From Bryobacterales bacterium (GTDB lineage Bacteria > Acidobacteriota > Terriglobia > Bryobacterales > Bryobacteraceae), in NCBI GenBank assembly GCA_026954325.1, contig JAIXKK010000005.1, forward strand, positions 1-45,092: a DNA stretch of 45,092 nt, in the 5' to 3' direction. The translations under genes and the position numbers were made by a program. Position 1 is the first letter of the stretch. Every line of letters begins with the position of its first letter. This document shows, piece by piece, positions 8,892 to 17,364 of the stretch. The notes beneath the pieces were generated by a model. That model did not search any database. It was not told the origin of the DNA and saw only the letters and a list, made by a program, of their open reading frames with translations.

Positions 8892-10126
8892 ATGTAACCC
8901 ACGCTGCCATCGGCGCGGTAGTCAAAGCCGCGATGCCAGGATTTTGTCGGATACATGCGGAAGGCCTCTTCGTTCAGTTCCACGCCCAAACCTGGTTTTG
9001 TGGGGACAGGAATATAACCGTCTTTCACCATTAGCGGCTCCTTGAGCATGTCCTTGCGGGGGGATGCGTCGTCGGGGTGATATTCGAGGATGAAGAAGTT
9101 CTGGGTGGATGCGGCGAAGTGGACATTGACGGCGGTGGCGACGGGGCCCATGGGATTGTGGGGCGCCACCATCACATAATGGGCTTCGGCCATGGCCGCG
9201 ATCTTCTTCATTTCGAGCAATCCGCCGGTGAGGCAGATATCGGGCTGGATGATATCGAGGGCCTGGAGAGCAAGAATCTTGCGGAACTCGTGGCGCATGT
9301 AGTTGCACTCGCCGCTGGCGAGGGGGATGTTGACGTGCTGGGAGAGCTTCTGCATGACATTTTCGTTCTCGCAGCGGATGGGCTCTTCGAGCCACATCGG
9401 GTTATAGGGTTCAATGGCGCGAGCCAGGCGGATGGCGCGCGAGACTTCGAAGAAGCGGGCGTGAACGTCGCAGCCGATGTCGACATCCGGCCCGAGCGCT
9501 TCGCGAACGGCCCTGACCCGCGCGGCGGCTCCGCGGGTGATGGCGTTGTAGGGACGGGAATTGTCGTGCGCGGGTTGGGGGCGCATTTTGATTGCCGTAT
9601 AACCGTACTTCTCCACGAGGCGCCTGGCGTTATCGGCGACGGCGCCGGGTTCCTCGCCGCCGGCGCTCTGGTAGACGCGGATCTTCTCGCGGCACTTGCC
9701 GCCGAGGAGCATGTAGACGGGAAGTCCGGCGGCCTTTCCGGCGATGTCCCAGAGGGCATGCTCGATGCCGCTGATGGCGGCGTTGACCACCAATCCGCCG
9801 GGGAACCGGGTGAAGTTGTACATCATGTTGAACAGATGTTCGACATTCCGCGGATCCTGGCCAACGAGCCAGCTTTTGAAATCTTCGATGACGGCGGCCA
9901 CCGCGAGGTCGGGGCCGCAGGAATAGGCTTCGCCCACTCCGTGAATACCCTGGTCAGTGAAGACTTGCACGAAGCAGAAGTTCCTTCCTCCCGCACCCAG
10001 AAAGTGGGTTTTGATGTCAGTAATCCTGATGGCGGGCTTGGTGCCGAGCTGGGCGGCGGCCTGCATCATCGGGGCTCCCGCGGCCATGCCAGCCTGCTTG
10101 AAGAAATCGCGCCGTTTCATTGCCAT
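8888..10126 (-). CDS. Tat-exported mandelate racemase/galactonate dehydratase-like enzyme
   Basis: A 412-residue enolase-superfamily protein with a twin-arginine signal (MAMKRRDFFKQAGMAAGAP). Metal ligands are visible as D220 (GCDVHARF), E247 (WLEEP) and E273 (SGE). The general acid/base histidine is H323 in APHNPMGP, with H222 near the first ligand as in the galactonate/mannonate dehydratase branch. A DIICLTGG-like segment (DIIQPDICLTGG) precedes it. The family dehydrates acid sugars; which one is unknown here. GGGAGA lies 5 nt before ATG 10126. It is last in a minus-strand run after a sensor kinase and regulator, 181 bp downstream of the regulator, so cotranscription is uncertain. Confidence 0.85.
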   Translation of the reverse strand: MAMKRRDFFKQAGMAAGAPMMQAAAQLGTKPAIRITDIKTHFLGAGGRNFCFVQVFTDQGIHGVGEAYSCGPDLAVAAVIEDFKSWLVGQDPRNVEHLFNMMYNFTRFPGGLVVNAAISGIEHALWDIAGKAAGLPVYMLLGGKCREKIRVYQSAGGEEPGAVADNARRLVEKYGYTAIKMRPQPAHDNSRPYNAITRGAAARVRAVREALGPDVDIGCDVHARFFEVSRAIRLARAIEPYNPMWLEEPIRCENENVMQKLSQHVNIPLASGECNYMRHEFRKILALQALDIIQPDICLTGGLLEMKKIAAMAEAHYVMVAPHNPMGPVATAVNVHFAASTQNFFILEYHPDDASPRKDMLKEPLMVKDGYIPVPTKPGLGVELNEEAFRMYPTKSWHRGFDYRADGSVGYI

Positions 10127-10307
10127 GCTGTTCTCCCGGGTGAATCAGTACGAGGAGAGTATATCCCTTTTTACGCGGCGGGGCGCGCGGCGGGGCGGCC
10201 GGGAAGACTCAGCGATTGGAGAATTCGCGAGTGTTACCGAGGCCGCCGCGGCAAACCGCGAATTGTCTCCAATCCGATGATTTCTGTAATGGAAAGCGGA
10301 GCGGGGA

Positions 10308-10955
10308 TTATCCTACGAGCCCGCGGCGCACGGCGCTCAGCACGAGTTCGGCAATGCCGTGTAGTTCGAGCTTTTCCATGACACGGGTGCGATGGGTTTC
10401 GACGGTGTGGACACTGATGCCGAGATGGGCGGCAATCTCCTTGCTGCCGAGCCCTTCGGCGAGAAGGTGATAGATATGGCGCTCGCGATCGGTGAGGGTT
10501 TCATAAAGGTCGTCGTATACCTGGAGCTTCGGGTCGCGTCCCTCGCGGTTGCGCAGGATCTTCGCCACGGCGGGACTGAAGTACGGTTTGCCGTGGTGGA
10601 CGCTTTCGATGGCTTCGAGGAGCCCTTCTTCGACGGAATCCTTGAGCAGGTAGCCCTGGGCGCCGGCGCGAACGGCGCGGATGACGTAGCGTTCATCGCT
10701 ATGCATGCTGAGGACGAGGACAGCCGTGCGAGGGGAATGGCGCAGGATCTGGGCGGTGGCTTCAATGCCGTTCAGTTCCTTCATGCCGATATCGATGACG
10801 GCCACGTCCGGAGTGTGGAGTTTCGCCTGTTCGATGGCTTCGCGGCCGGAGGAGGCTTCGGCCACCACCTGGAGGTCAGGATTTTCCTCGAGAATCCGGC
10901 GCATCCCGGCGCGAAAGAGGCGGTGATCGTCAGCGAGAAGAATGCGGATGGGCAT
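10308..10955 (-). CDS. NarL/FixJ-family response regulator
   Basis: A 215-residue two-domain regulator. The receiver has acidic pocket D9-D10, phosphoacceptor D55 (VAVIDIG), S83 and K105 (LLKD). A LuxR-type helix-turn-helix follows (LTDRERHIYHLLAEGLGSKEIAAHLGISVHTVETH, given as LTDRER...VHTVETH). The ATG shares its A with the kinase stop (TGATG, 1-nt overlap), so the two are coupled and cognate. Targets are unknown; the adjacent downstream Tat dehydratase and upstream amidase genes are candidates by position only. Confidence 0.93.
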   Translation of the reverse strand: MPIRILLADDHRLFRAGMRRILEENPDLQVVAEASSGREAIEQAKLHTPDVAVIDIGMKELNGIEATAQILRHSPRTAVLVLSMHSDERYVIRAVRAGAQGYLLKDSVEEGLLEAIESVHHGKPYFSPAVAKILRNREGRDPKLQVYDDLYETLTDRERHIYHLLAEGLGSKEIAAHLGISVHTVETHRTRVMEKLELHGIAELVLSAVRRGLVG

Positions 10956-12397
10956 CAGGCGCTCGTCTCACCCGCGTTGAGCAGGGCCCACTCTTCGACG
11001 GCCCGGTTCAAGGGAAGCACGAGGCGAATTTTCGCGCCGCTGCCGGGCGAGGAGGTAACATCCAATGTTCCTCCCAGAGCGGCGGCCCGTTCCTGCATTC
11101 CGAGGATGCCGTAGCAGCCTTTCGATGGCGTCCGGAGTTCCTCATGGATGACGAACCCCACGCCATTGTCTTCGACGCTGACGGAAAGAGAGGACTCGGT
11201 CCGGGTTACGTTCACATGCACGGCGGAGGCGTAGGCATGCTTCTCACAGTTATGAAGGGATTCCTGGACGACTCGATACACACAGGTTTTCACCGGATCG
11301 GGAAGATCTTCACTCAAAGCGGACTGATGGAGGGAACAGGAGACGCCGACGCGCGCCATGAAGTCTTCGGCGAGCCATTCGAGGGCGGCTCCGAGGCCGA
11401 GATCATCGAGCAGGGAAGGCCGGAGCAAGGAACACATATCGCGCACGGTGTGGACGGTTTTTTCCGCCAGGCCGCGAGCGCGTTCGAGGCGGGCGGCCAC
11501 TTCCGGCAGTCTTTCCCTTGCGATACCCTCGGCGCGCGAAATTTCCATGCGGAGGGTGGCGAGGGCCTGGCCGATTTCATCGTGCAATTCGCGGGAGATA
11601 CGCGCGCGTTCTTCTTCCTGGATATCCATCAACCGGGCGGCAAGCTGCCGCAGGCCGGCTCTTGCCTGAGCGACCTCGGCGTATTGTCTTTCCGTCTCCC
11701 GCTCGAGGCCCTCGGAATGCGCGAGACTGAAGCCGGCGACGGTGAAGGCCAGCACCATGGAAAGGCCAAGAATGAACAAGAGGCGCCGCGCGCTCTCGCG
11801 CCGGGAAGCGGTGAGCGCTTCTTCGTTTTCCCTGAAGGCCTTTCGCGAGACTTCCGCAAACTCGTGGAGGACATCACCCAATGCACTGCGGCGGGCGGCG
11901 ATTTCCCGCTGCACGTAGAGGTAGCGCTGCTCGCTGGTGAGGGCGCCGGTATCCTGGGGAACGCGGTCAAGGACGGACCAATATTCGTGCAACTTGTCCC
12001 GCAACCGCGGGGTTACCTCGGAGCCATTGCCGATCTCATCCAATTGCCGGAGCAGCTTCGCGGACAAATCGCGAGAGGTTTGCAGGCGTTGCCGGTATTC
12101 CTGTTCCCGGTTCACGGCCGGATTCAAGAGGAAGTCCCGCGAGGAATTGGCTCCCAACCAAAGCTGGCGGCGCAGGCGGTAGATGGCGTCGTCCTGGGCG
12201 TTGTGGCGGTGGTAAATCAGCACCGCTTCATCGGAGAGGCCGCGTTGGATCCTATAGGCCTCGACGGTGGAGAACAGTAAGAGACCCAATACCAGGCCGA
12301 AGCCGGCGCGAATCACATTGCGCTTCCTGGCGAACGCTGAAAGAAAAGTAGAAACGGTTGTTGACCTTTGACGGAGGAGAGTCCCTAAAAACCTCAT
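10955..12397 (-). CDS. NarL-type sensor histidine kinase (HisKA_3)
   Basis: A 480-residue membrane kinase. TM1 is near 29-46 and TM2 near 205-226, bracketing a roughly 155-residue periplasmic helical sensor that I cannot assign to a named domain. The dimerisation/phosphoacceptor motif is RISRELHDEIGQALA (His within ELHDE), the X-region follows with LLRPSLLDDLGLGAALEW, and the ATPase has N-box ESLHNCEKHA, G1 VEDNGVGF and G2 GYGILGMQER-like CYGILGMQER. It overlaps its response regulator by 1 nt. The 119 bp upstream (12398-12516) separate it from the DMFase-like gene and may hold its own promoter. Confidence 0.93.
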   Translation of the reverse strand: MRFLGTLLRQRSTTVSTFLSAFARKRNVIRAGFGLVLGLLLFSTVEAYRIQRGLSDEAVLIYHRHNAQDDAIYRLRRQLWLGANSSRDFLLNPAVNREQEYRQRLQTSRDLSAKLLRQLDEIGNGSEVTPRLRDKLHEYWSVLDRVPQDTGALTSEQRYLYVQREIAARRSALGDVLHEFAEVSRKAFRENEEALTASRRESARRLLFILGLSMVLAFTVAGFSLAHSEGLERETERQYAEVAQARAGLRQLAARLMDIQEEERARISRELHDEIGQALATLRMEISRAEGIARERLPEVAARLERARGLAEKTVHTVRDMCSLLRPSLLDDLGLGAALEWLAEDFMARVGVSCSLHQSALSEDLPDPVKTCVYRVVQESLHNCEKHAYASAVHVNVTRTESSLSVSVEDNGVGFVIHEELRTPSKGCYGILGMQERAAALGGTLDVTSSPGSGAKIRLVLPLNRAVEEWALLNAGETSA

Positions 12398-12516
12398 CCG
12401 GCGCCGCCCCTTTCGTTCAATTCAAGTTGTCCGATGGGTGCATCTTACGTCTTTGCCCGGCGCGGCGCAACAGGGCGGGTAATGCGGGTACTATGTGGCG
12501 GATCCGGATCATATGT

Positions 12517-14133
12517 TTAGGCCAGGAACCGTTCGAGGACATTGCGGGTAATCCGGGACACGGCGCGATCGGGAAACAGGGCGGAGACCCAGGTGATGGA
12601 GCCTACCGAGAAAACCGCGCCGCCGCCCGGCTGTTCGTGATAGACGATTTCCGAGCCGCCCTCATCGGGGTTCGTGCCCTTGGCCAGGAGGAGGGTATTG
12701 GGGGGCGAGGAGGGGCTTCGCTTATCCGTTTCATGGCCCGAGGCTCCGCCGGGGACGCGTTCATGGAGGGTTTCGGCTCCGAACAGGTCTCCGTTGCGGA
12801 GGCCGGTTGCCTCGAAGATCCAATGCGAATCATCGAGGACGCGGTAGGGGGCCGAGGTCATAATTCCGGTTTCCGAGCAGACGACGCCGAGCAGATTGGC
12901 TTCCGATTCGAGGTTACGGTGCATGCGGCTTTCGTACTCGATGGATCCGTCCTCCGACACACCGCCGAGTTCGCCGTGACGGCTGTAGAGGCTGCTCAAG
13001 CAGCGCATGGTTCCATCGGGATTGAGGAGCACCTCGCAGTTGAGCCCGTTGCCGCCGAGGTACATCAAGCGGCCGCCCTTTTTGAAGACCCATTCCTTCA
13101 GGCGCAGGTACATCTCGCGGGTCCAGTATTCCGGGTGCACGGCGAGGATCACCACGCTGTAAGCTTCGAGCGGGAGCGTGCCGTCGTGCAGTTGCGCCTC
13201 GGCGTAGAGGTCATAATCGAAGCCCTCGCGCTCGAGCCAGCCGTAGAGGCGCCATTCGCCGGGCGCCTGGCCGCACTGGACACGGCCCTGAACAGGATCA
13301 GTGACTTCGAAGTCGTCGAAGATGTGGTTGTTCGGTTCCGGGCGGTCAAAGGACAAGGGGGAAAACTCGTGGTCACGGTGACGCCAGGTACCGAAGGGCA
13401 GGTCTTTGCGGTAGCGGGAGAGATCCTGGCGGGAATTGACCACGGGAGCATCCGGCAGGTGATCGGAATTCACGTAATTGCTGCGGCCGCCGAAGTTGTT
13501 GTAGGCGTTCCACGTGTTGGTGGAAGCAAGGACGGCTATGCGGGCGCGGGGCGAGGCGGGGGCCACCACCCAGGGAAACGAAAACATCCGGCCGGAGGGG
13601 GTTTTGGCGCGGAGGTAGTACAAGCCGGAGCGATCGGGGGCGGGAATGACCGGGGCGGCGGGGTAGCCGTCGTTGTTCCAGCGCACGCCGGTTTGGGTGA
13701 AATCGCCGTCCGGGAGGATTTGGCGGTTGGCCTGAGGGCCATGCTCATCCACCCATCCGATCATCCGCACGTATTCCTTTTTCCAGCCGTAGCGCCAGAG
13801 GGTGAGCTGGTACTGCTCGAGGGAATGAACACGGTATTCGCACAGTTCGCCGGATCGCGCCCACTTGGGGTACATGTAACCGATGAGGCCGTCGGCGAGG
13901 AGGCGAAACTGGACGGGTTGTTCGTCGTTCAGCGTCACGGTTGAGGTTTTGGCTCCGTAGCCGGACTTTGACAGGACGACGCGGTAGGGGCCTGGACGCA
14001 GGCCGCCATGGAAGGCTCCGCGCGGGGAGGATTGCAGGAGGGTCACCTGGCCCGACTCGAGTGACTGAAACTCGGCGTTGACGCCGGCCAGAGCCAGATA
14101 CATCTCATCGCTCACATAAGCCCATGGTTTCAT
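12517..14133 (-). CDS. N,N-dimethylformamidase large-subunit-like protein
   Basis: A 538-residue protein resembling the beta (large) subunit of N,N-dimethylformamidase, an amide hydrolase with a mononuclear iron held by two Tyr and one Glu. Visible family blocks are a beta-sandwich N-terminal region (about 20-100), ASTNTWNAYNNFGGRSNY (203-220), VHPEYWTREMYLRLKEWV (332-349) and LMYLGGNG (356-363). Likely ligands lie in the Tyr-rich 211-220 block and at E335, but need alignment. It is shorter than the characterised enzyme (about 760 residues). ATG 14133 overlaps the stop of the formamidase-like gene (ATGA), so the two proteins are made together. No signal peptide. Substrate unknown. Confidence 0.75.
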   Translation of the reverse strand: MKPWAYVSDEMYLALAGVNAEFQSLESGQVTLLQSSPRGAFHGGLRPGPYRVVLSKSGYGAKTSTVTLNDEQPVQFRLLADGLIGYMYPKWARSGELCEYRVHSLEQYQLTLWRYGWKKEYVRMIGWVDEHGPQANRQILPDGDFTQTGVRWNNDGYPAAPVIPAPDRSGLYYLRAKTPSGRMFSFPWVVAPASPRARIAVLASTNTWNAYNNFGGRSNYVNSDHLPDAPVVNSRQDLSRYRKDLPFGTWRHRDHEFSPLSFDRPEPNNHIFDDFEVTDPVQGRVQCGQAPGEWRLYGWLEREGFDYDLYAEAQLHDGTLPLEAYSVVILAVHPEYWTREMYLRLKEWVFKKGGRLMYLGGNGLNCEVLLNPDGTMRCLSSLYSRHGELGGVSEDGSIEYESRMHRNLESEANLLGVVCSETGIMTSAPYRVLDDSHWIFEATGLRNGDLFGAETLHERVPGGASGHETDKRSPSSPPNTLLLAKGTNPDEGGSEIVYHEQPGGGAVFSVGSITWVSALFPDRAVSRITRNVLERFLA

Positions 14134-14627
14134 GGTCTGCTCCGTAGATATTGTTTTGGGAAGATACAACGCATGGAATCATTCGGGATCTGAACCTGGC
14201 CGGGGCGCCAGTCGCCGACGCAGCCGGCGAGCAGATAGGCTTCGCGGCGGCTCATGCCGGTGCGCTCTTCGATCCAGACCAGCATTTCCCGGAGGGCCTG
14301 GCGCGCGGCTTCCTCGAGGTGAAAGAGGAACGGCCAGTAGCCCATGTAGCCGAGCGAATCGCAGGTCTGCTCGAGGATGTGAACGGCGAGGGCATCGCCC
14401 GGCATGGCTCCTTCGACGTAGACGGGGCCGGTGACGGGGTTGCCGTGATACCCTTTTGCGCGCATTGCGAGAAGGTATTCGGGAGTGGTGTGCCGGGGGA
14501 TGCGCGCGCGTCCGCCGCGTGAATCTTCGGTCTCGACGAGGAAGACTTCCTGCTGGGCCACCCACGCAACCGGGGGAAGACGGCGGTCGAAAACGGGAGT
14601 GAGTTTATCCCGCGTAATTCGCTGCAT
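14130..14627 (-). CDS. short acetamidase/formamidase-like protein
   Basis: A 165-residue product that matches both ends of the FmdA/AmdA amidase family but not its middle. Residues about 20-85 carry the N-terminal beta region with ETEDSRGG and NPVTGPVYVEGAMPGDALAV. From about 108 it jumps to the C-terminal helix and tail (WIEERTGMSRREAYLLAG, then PKQYL). Full enzymes are about 300-400 residues and carry most active-site residues in the missing segment. The reading frame is clean and overlaps the DMFase-like gene by ATGA, so this looks like a stable short form rather than decay. It may be a small subunit for that partner; this is inference. Confidence 0.65.
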   Translation of the reverse strand: MQRITRDKLTPVFDRRLPPVAWVAQQEVFLVETEDSRGGRARIPRHTTPEYLLAMRAKGYHGNPVTGPVYVEGAMPGDALAVHILEQTCDSLGYMGYWPFLFHLEEAARQALREMLVWIEERTGMSRREAYLLAGCVGDWRPGQVQIPNDSMRCIFPKQYLRSRP

Positions 14628-14691
14628 CGAGGTTCAAAGTATCGCACAGGGCAATGCCGGTTGTGGAAAGTCGTGCAGTATATTGGATGGA

Positions 14692-15744
14692 TTGAGGAAC
14701 ACCCGGATTGAAAAGGTGGAGGTGATTCCGATTCGCGCGCCCCGGAAAGAGGCGGTGCGATCGGGGCTGAATCCGGGCGATCCGGTGAGCGCATCGGAAT
14801 TCGGGGTGGTCCGCATCGAGACTGCCGCGGGGATCGAGGGGCTGGGGGAGATTTCCATTACGTTTCCGCGACTCGGGCATCCGTTGTGCCGGTTCGCTTC
14901 GGCGCGCATCGCGCCGGAGTTGATTGGGGAGGACGCGCTGGCCGCGGGGCGGGCGCCGGCCCGCGCCGATAGGTTGCTGGAAGGGGTGGAAGGCGGCTGT
15001 CATCCGCGCGCGGCGATTGCGATGGCGCTGCTGGACGCGGCGGGAAAGTGCTACTCGATTCCCGCCTGGCAGCTTTTGGGAGGGCGCGTGCGGGAGCGGA
15101 TTCCGCCGGCCTGGGGCATCTATCAGAAAGCTCCCGAGGAAATGGCGGAGGAGGCGGCCTGGGCGGTGCGGGAGGGTTTTTCGGCTATCAAGCTGAAGGT
15201 GGGCCGCCGGTTGGAGGATGACGTGAGGGCCGTCCGGGCGGCGGCGCAAGCGGCGGGAGACCTGTCCTTGCGGCTGGATGCCAATGGCGCCTGGCGGAGC
15301 GCGGAAGAGGCGCTCCAAGCCATCCACGCTTTCACCGAGGTGGCGCGGGTCGAGTGGGTGGAGCAGCCTGTTCCGAGGAATCCCGATCTGTTGCGGCGGG
15401 TGCGGGAAGGGAGTCCGGTTCCGGTGATGGCGGACGAAAGCTGCCGCTCCCTGCGCGATGCTTTCGATCTGGCAGCGGCGCGGGCCGACGATGTATTCAA
15501 TATTTACGTTGCCGAGGCGGGGGGACCAAGGGAGGCGGCGGCGTTATTCGGGTTTGCGGGTTCACTGGGAATTCAGTGCATACCTGATCTTGGGCATGCC
15601 TTCGAGACGTTCGGGCCGCTGCGGTATGCGAAGGACATTGCGGCGGCGCCCGTGCGGATCGAGGGCGGGTATCTGTGGCCGCCCGAGGGTCCGGGGTTGG
15701 GCGTGGAGCTTGACTGGGACGTGATCAACGAGTACAGGGTTTGA
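14692..15744 (+). CDS. enolase-superfamily (MLE-like) enzyme with altered second lysine
   Basis: A 350-residue cytoplasmic member of the muconate-lactonizing subgroup. Visible are the KxK motif (AIKLKVG, K167 and K169), metal ligands D196 (LRLDANGAW), E224 (WVEQP) and D248/E249 (MADES). In the strand where MLE-type enzymes usually have the second catalytic lysine (DxxxNIK...GG) this protein has VFNIYVAEAGG, with Y272 in its place, so plain racemase/cycloisomerase chemistry is doubtful. No ATG is available near the N-terminus; TTG 14692 is the best start, after GGATGG. It is divergent from the amidase pair (64 bp) and heads a sugar-acid gene group, so a dehydratase role is plausible. Confidence 0.78.
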   Translation: MRNTRIEKVEVIPIRAPRKEAVRSGLNPGDPVSASEFGVVRIETAAGIEGLGEISITFPRLGHPLCRFASARIAPELIGEDALAAGRAPARADRLLEGVEGGCHPRAAIAMALLDAAGKCYSIPAWQLLGGRVRERIPPAWGIYQKAPEEMAEEAAWAVREGFSAIKLKVGRRLEDDVRAVRAAAQAAGDLSLRLDANGAWRSAEEALQAIHAFTEVARVEWVEQPVPRNPDLLRRVREGSPVPVMADESCRSLRDAFDLAAARADDVFNIYVAEAGGPREAAALFGFAGSLGIQCIPDLGHAFETFGPLRYAKDIAAAPVRIEGGYLWPPEGPGLGVELDWDVINEYRV

Positions 15745-15806
15745 GACTTGTTGCGGGTTTCATGATCCCTCAGCGCGGCGTGGAGTCCGGATACGTTTGG
15801 GATGCC

Positions 15807-16095
15807 ATGGAGATTCAATTCACTACCTACATTTTCAAAGAGGGGCGCACCCTGGCAGCCCACGCCCTGGAACTGGATGTGGCGTCTTGCGGCGGCACGA
15901 GGGAAAAGGCTGTAGAACCTCAAAGAGGCAGTGCGTTTGTTCCCGGAAGAGGCTGAGAAGACGGGCACACTGGAGCACATTCTCCAAGAGGCCGGCTATA
16001 CCAGGCGCAAGGGGAAGATCCAGGGCGGCCCAGAGTGCATCAGCGTGCAGCGAATGTCCTTGCCCGCGGCGCCGGCGGATGCCAAAGTTCACTGA
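15807..16095 (+). pseudogene. HicB-like antitoxin, frameshifted
   Basis: Begins MEIQFTTYIFKEG, then AHALELDVASCGGTREKAVE, which is the HicB-type partial-RNase-H antitoxin fold. At about 15918 the frame shifts: the family sequence continues in the next frame as LKEAVRLFPEEAEK, then GTLEHILQEAGYTRRKG, ISVQRMSL and ends AKVH at 16095. An Asn codon seems to be lost in part (GAA-C-CTC), implying a 2-nt deletion. No hicA-like toxin gene is visible on either side, so this is a decayed orphan. The uninterrupted frame would end early at 15954-15956. Its 3' end overlaps the convergent MFS gene by 7 nt. Confidence 0.75.
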
Positions 16096-17345
16096 TGCAA
16101 AGATTCCTGAACTCGATTGTGATCGCGGGCAAATGGGACGAGGATACCGTAGAGGACGACGAATCCGGTGAGCGCGTACATTACCGCCGCCAGCGTCATT
16201 AGCCGGCCGACGCCTACGGTCTGGCGGGCGAGGCCTCCGAGGAATGGGGCGAAGCCGGAGATGGTGGCGCCGAGGAGATTCAACACGCCGACGGTGGAGG
16301 CGCGGAGGGAGGCCGGGACGACGTCGAAGGCGGCGGCGGCCTGATTTCCGGCGATGAATCCGGAGAAGAAGCCGAAGCCGATGGAGGCAAGGCGGGTGGC
16401 TTCGAGTGTGGGGCTGTAGCCGATGAAGAAGATGCAGGGGGCGGCTCCGAAGCAGGCGGTGAGGATGACCCAGAACCGCGCGGCGTGGTTGCGCCGGTAG
16501 TAGATATCGGCGGCCGCGCCGCCGACCAGCAATCCGAGGGCGCTTCCGATTTGCGGGTAGACGCTTGCCTCGAAGCCCGCGTGGGCGAGGCCGAGGGAAA
16601 ATTTGTCGTAGAGGAAGGTGGGCAGCCAGGTGTAGACGAGGTAGAGGCCGAAGGTGGCGATGGAGACGAAGAAGGTGACCACGCGAAGGGAGGGAATGCG
16701 GAACAGGGAAAGGAATCCGCGGAATGCCGCGGCGGCGCCGCTGACGCCAGAGCCATGGAACGATGCGGGGATGGTGCGGAAAAACATGGCGAGGGGAATG
16801 GCGAAGAGGACGCCGACGGCTCCGAGCAGCCAGAAGGAAACGCGCCAGTGAGATTGTTCAGCGACGTAGCCGCTGAGGGAGCCGCCGAGCGCCACTCCCA
16901 CAAGCTGGCTGGCGCCGAAGATGGCGATGGCCCTGGAGCGTGATTCGGGAGGGTGGGCATTGGCCATCAGGCCGTAGGCGGCGGGCATGAAGACGGATTC
17001 CGAGATGCCTAGCAGCGCGCGGCAGGCGAGCAGATAGCCGATGCCGGGAGAGAATCCGGTGAGGATGGTGAAGGCGCTCCAAATGGCGAGGCTGCCCACC
17101 ACCAGTTTTGTCTTGGGCCAGCGATCACCGAGCATGCCGGAGAGAGGCGAGACCAATCCGTAGACCCATAGAAAGAGCGCGCCCGTCAGCCCCAGCGCGG
17201 TATTGGAAATGCCGAGGTCTTTCTGCAAGGCGGGGAAGAGCGTGTAGACCACCTGCCGGTCCGCGTGGTTCAACATGTAGCAGAACCAGAGGAACCCGAT
17301 GAGGACCCACTCCGGTCCCAGCCTGCTATGCCGCCGTGCTCCCAT
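16089..17345 (-). CDS. MFS transporter, anion:cation symporter-like
   Basis: A 418-residue, 12-helix major facilitator. After TM1 comes the family-typical NHADRQVV, then the loop 2-3 motif GMLGDRWPKTK, and TM4/5 GISESVFMPAAYG. The N-terminal signature is closest to the ACS group, whose members import organic anions such as hexuronates. ATG 17345 is preferred over 17363 because GGAGGG lies 6 nt upstream of it. It is divergent from the SMP-30 gene (19 bp) and lies within the sugar-acid group, so it probably carries that pathway's substrate. Confidence 0.87.
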   Translation of the reverse strand: MGARRHSRLGPEWVLIGFLWFCYMLNHADRQVVYTLFPALQKDLGISNTALGLTGALFLWVYGLVSPLSGMLGDRWPKTKLVVGSLAIWSAFTILTGFSPGIGYLLACRALLGISESVFMPAAYGLMANAHPPESRSRAIAIFGASQLVGVALGGSLSGYVAEQSHWRVSFWLLGAVGVLFAIPLAMFFRTIPASFHGSGVSGAAAAFRGFLSLFRIPSLRVVTFFVSIATFGLYLVYTWLPTFLYDKFSLGLAHAGFEASVYPQIGSALGLLVGGAAADIYYRRNHAARFWVILTACFGAAPCIFFIGYSPTLEATRLASIGFGFFSGFIAGNQAAAAFDVVPASLRASTVGVLNLLGATISGFAPFLGGLARQTVGVGRLMTLAAVMYALTGFVVLYGILVPFARDHNRVQESLHQ

Positions 17346-17364
17346 TCGCCACCCTCCATCCACT

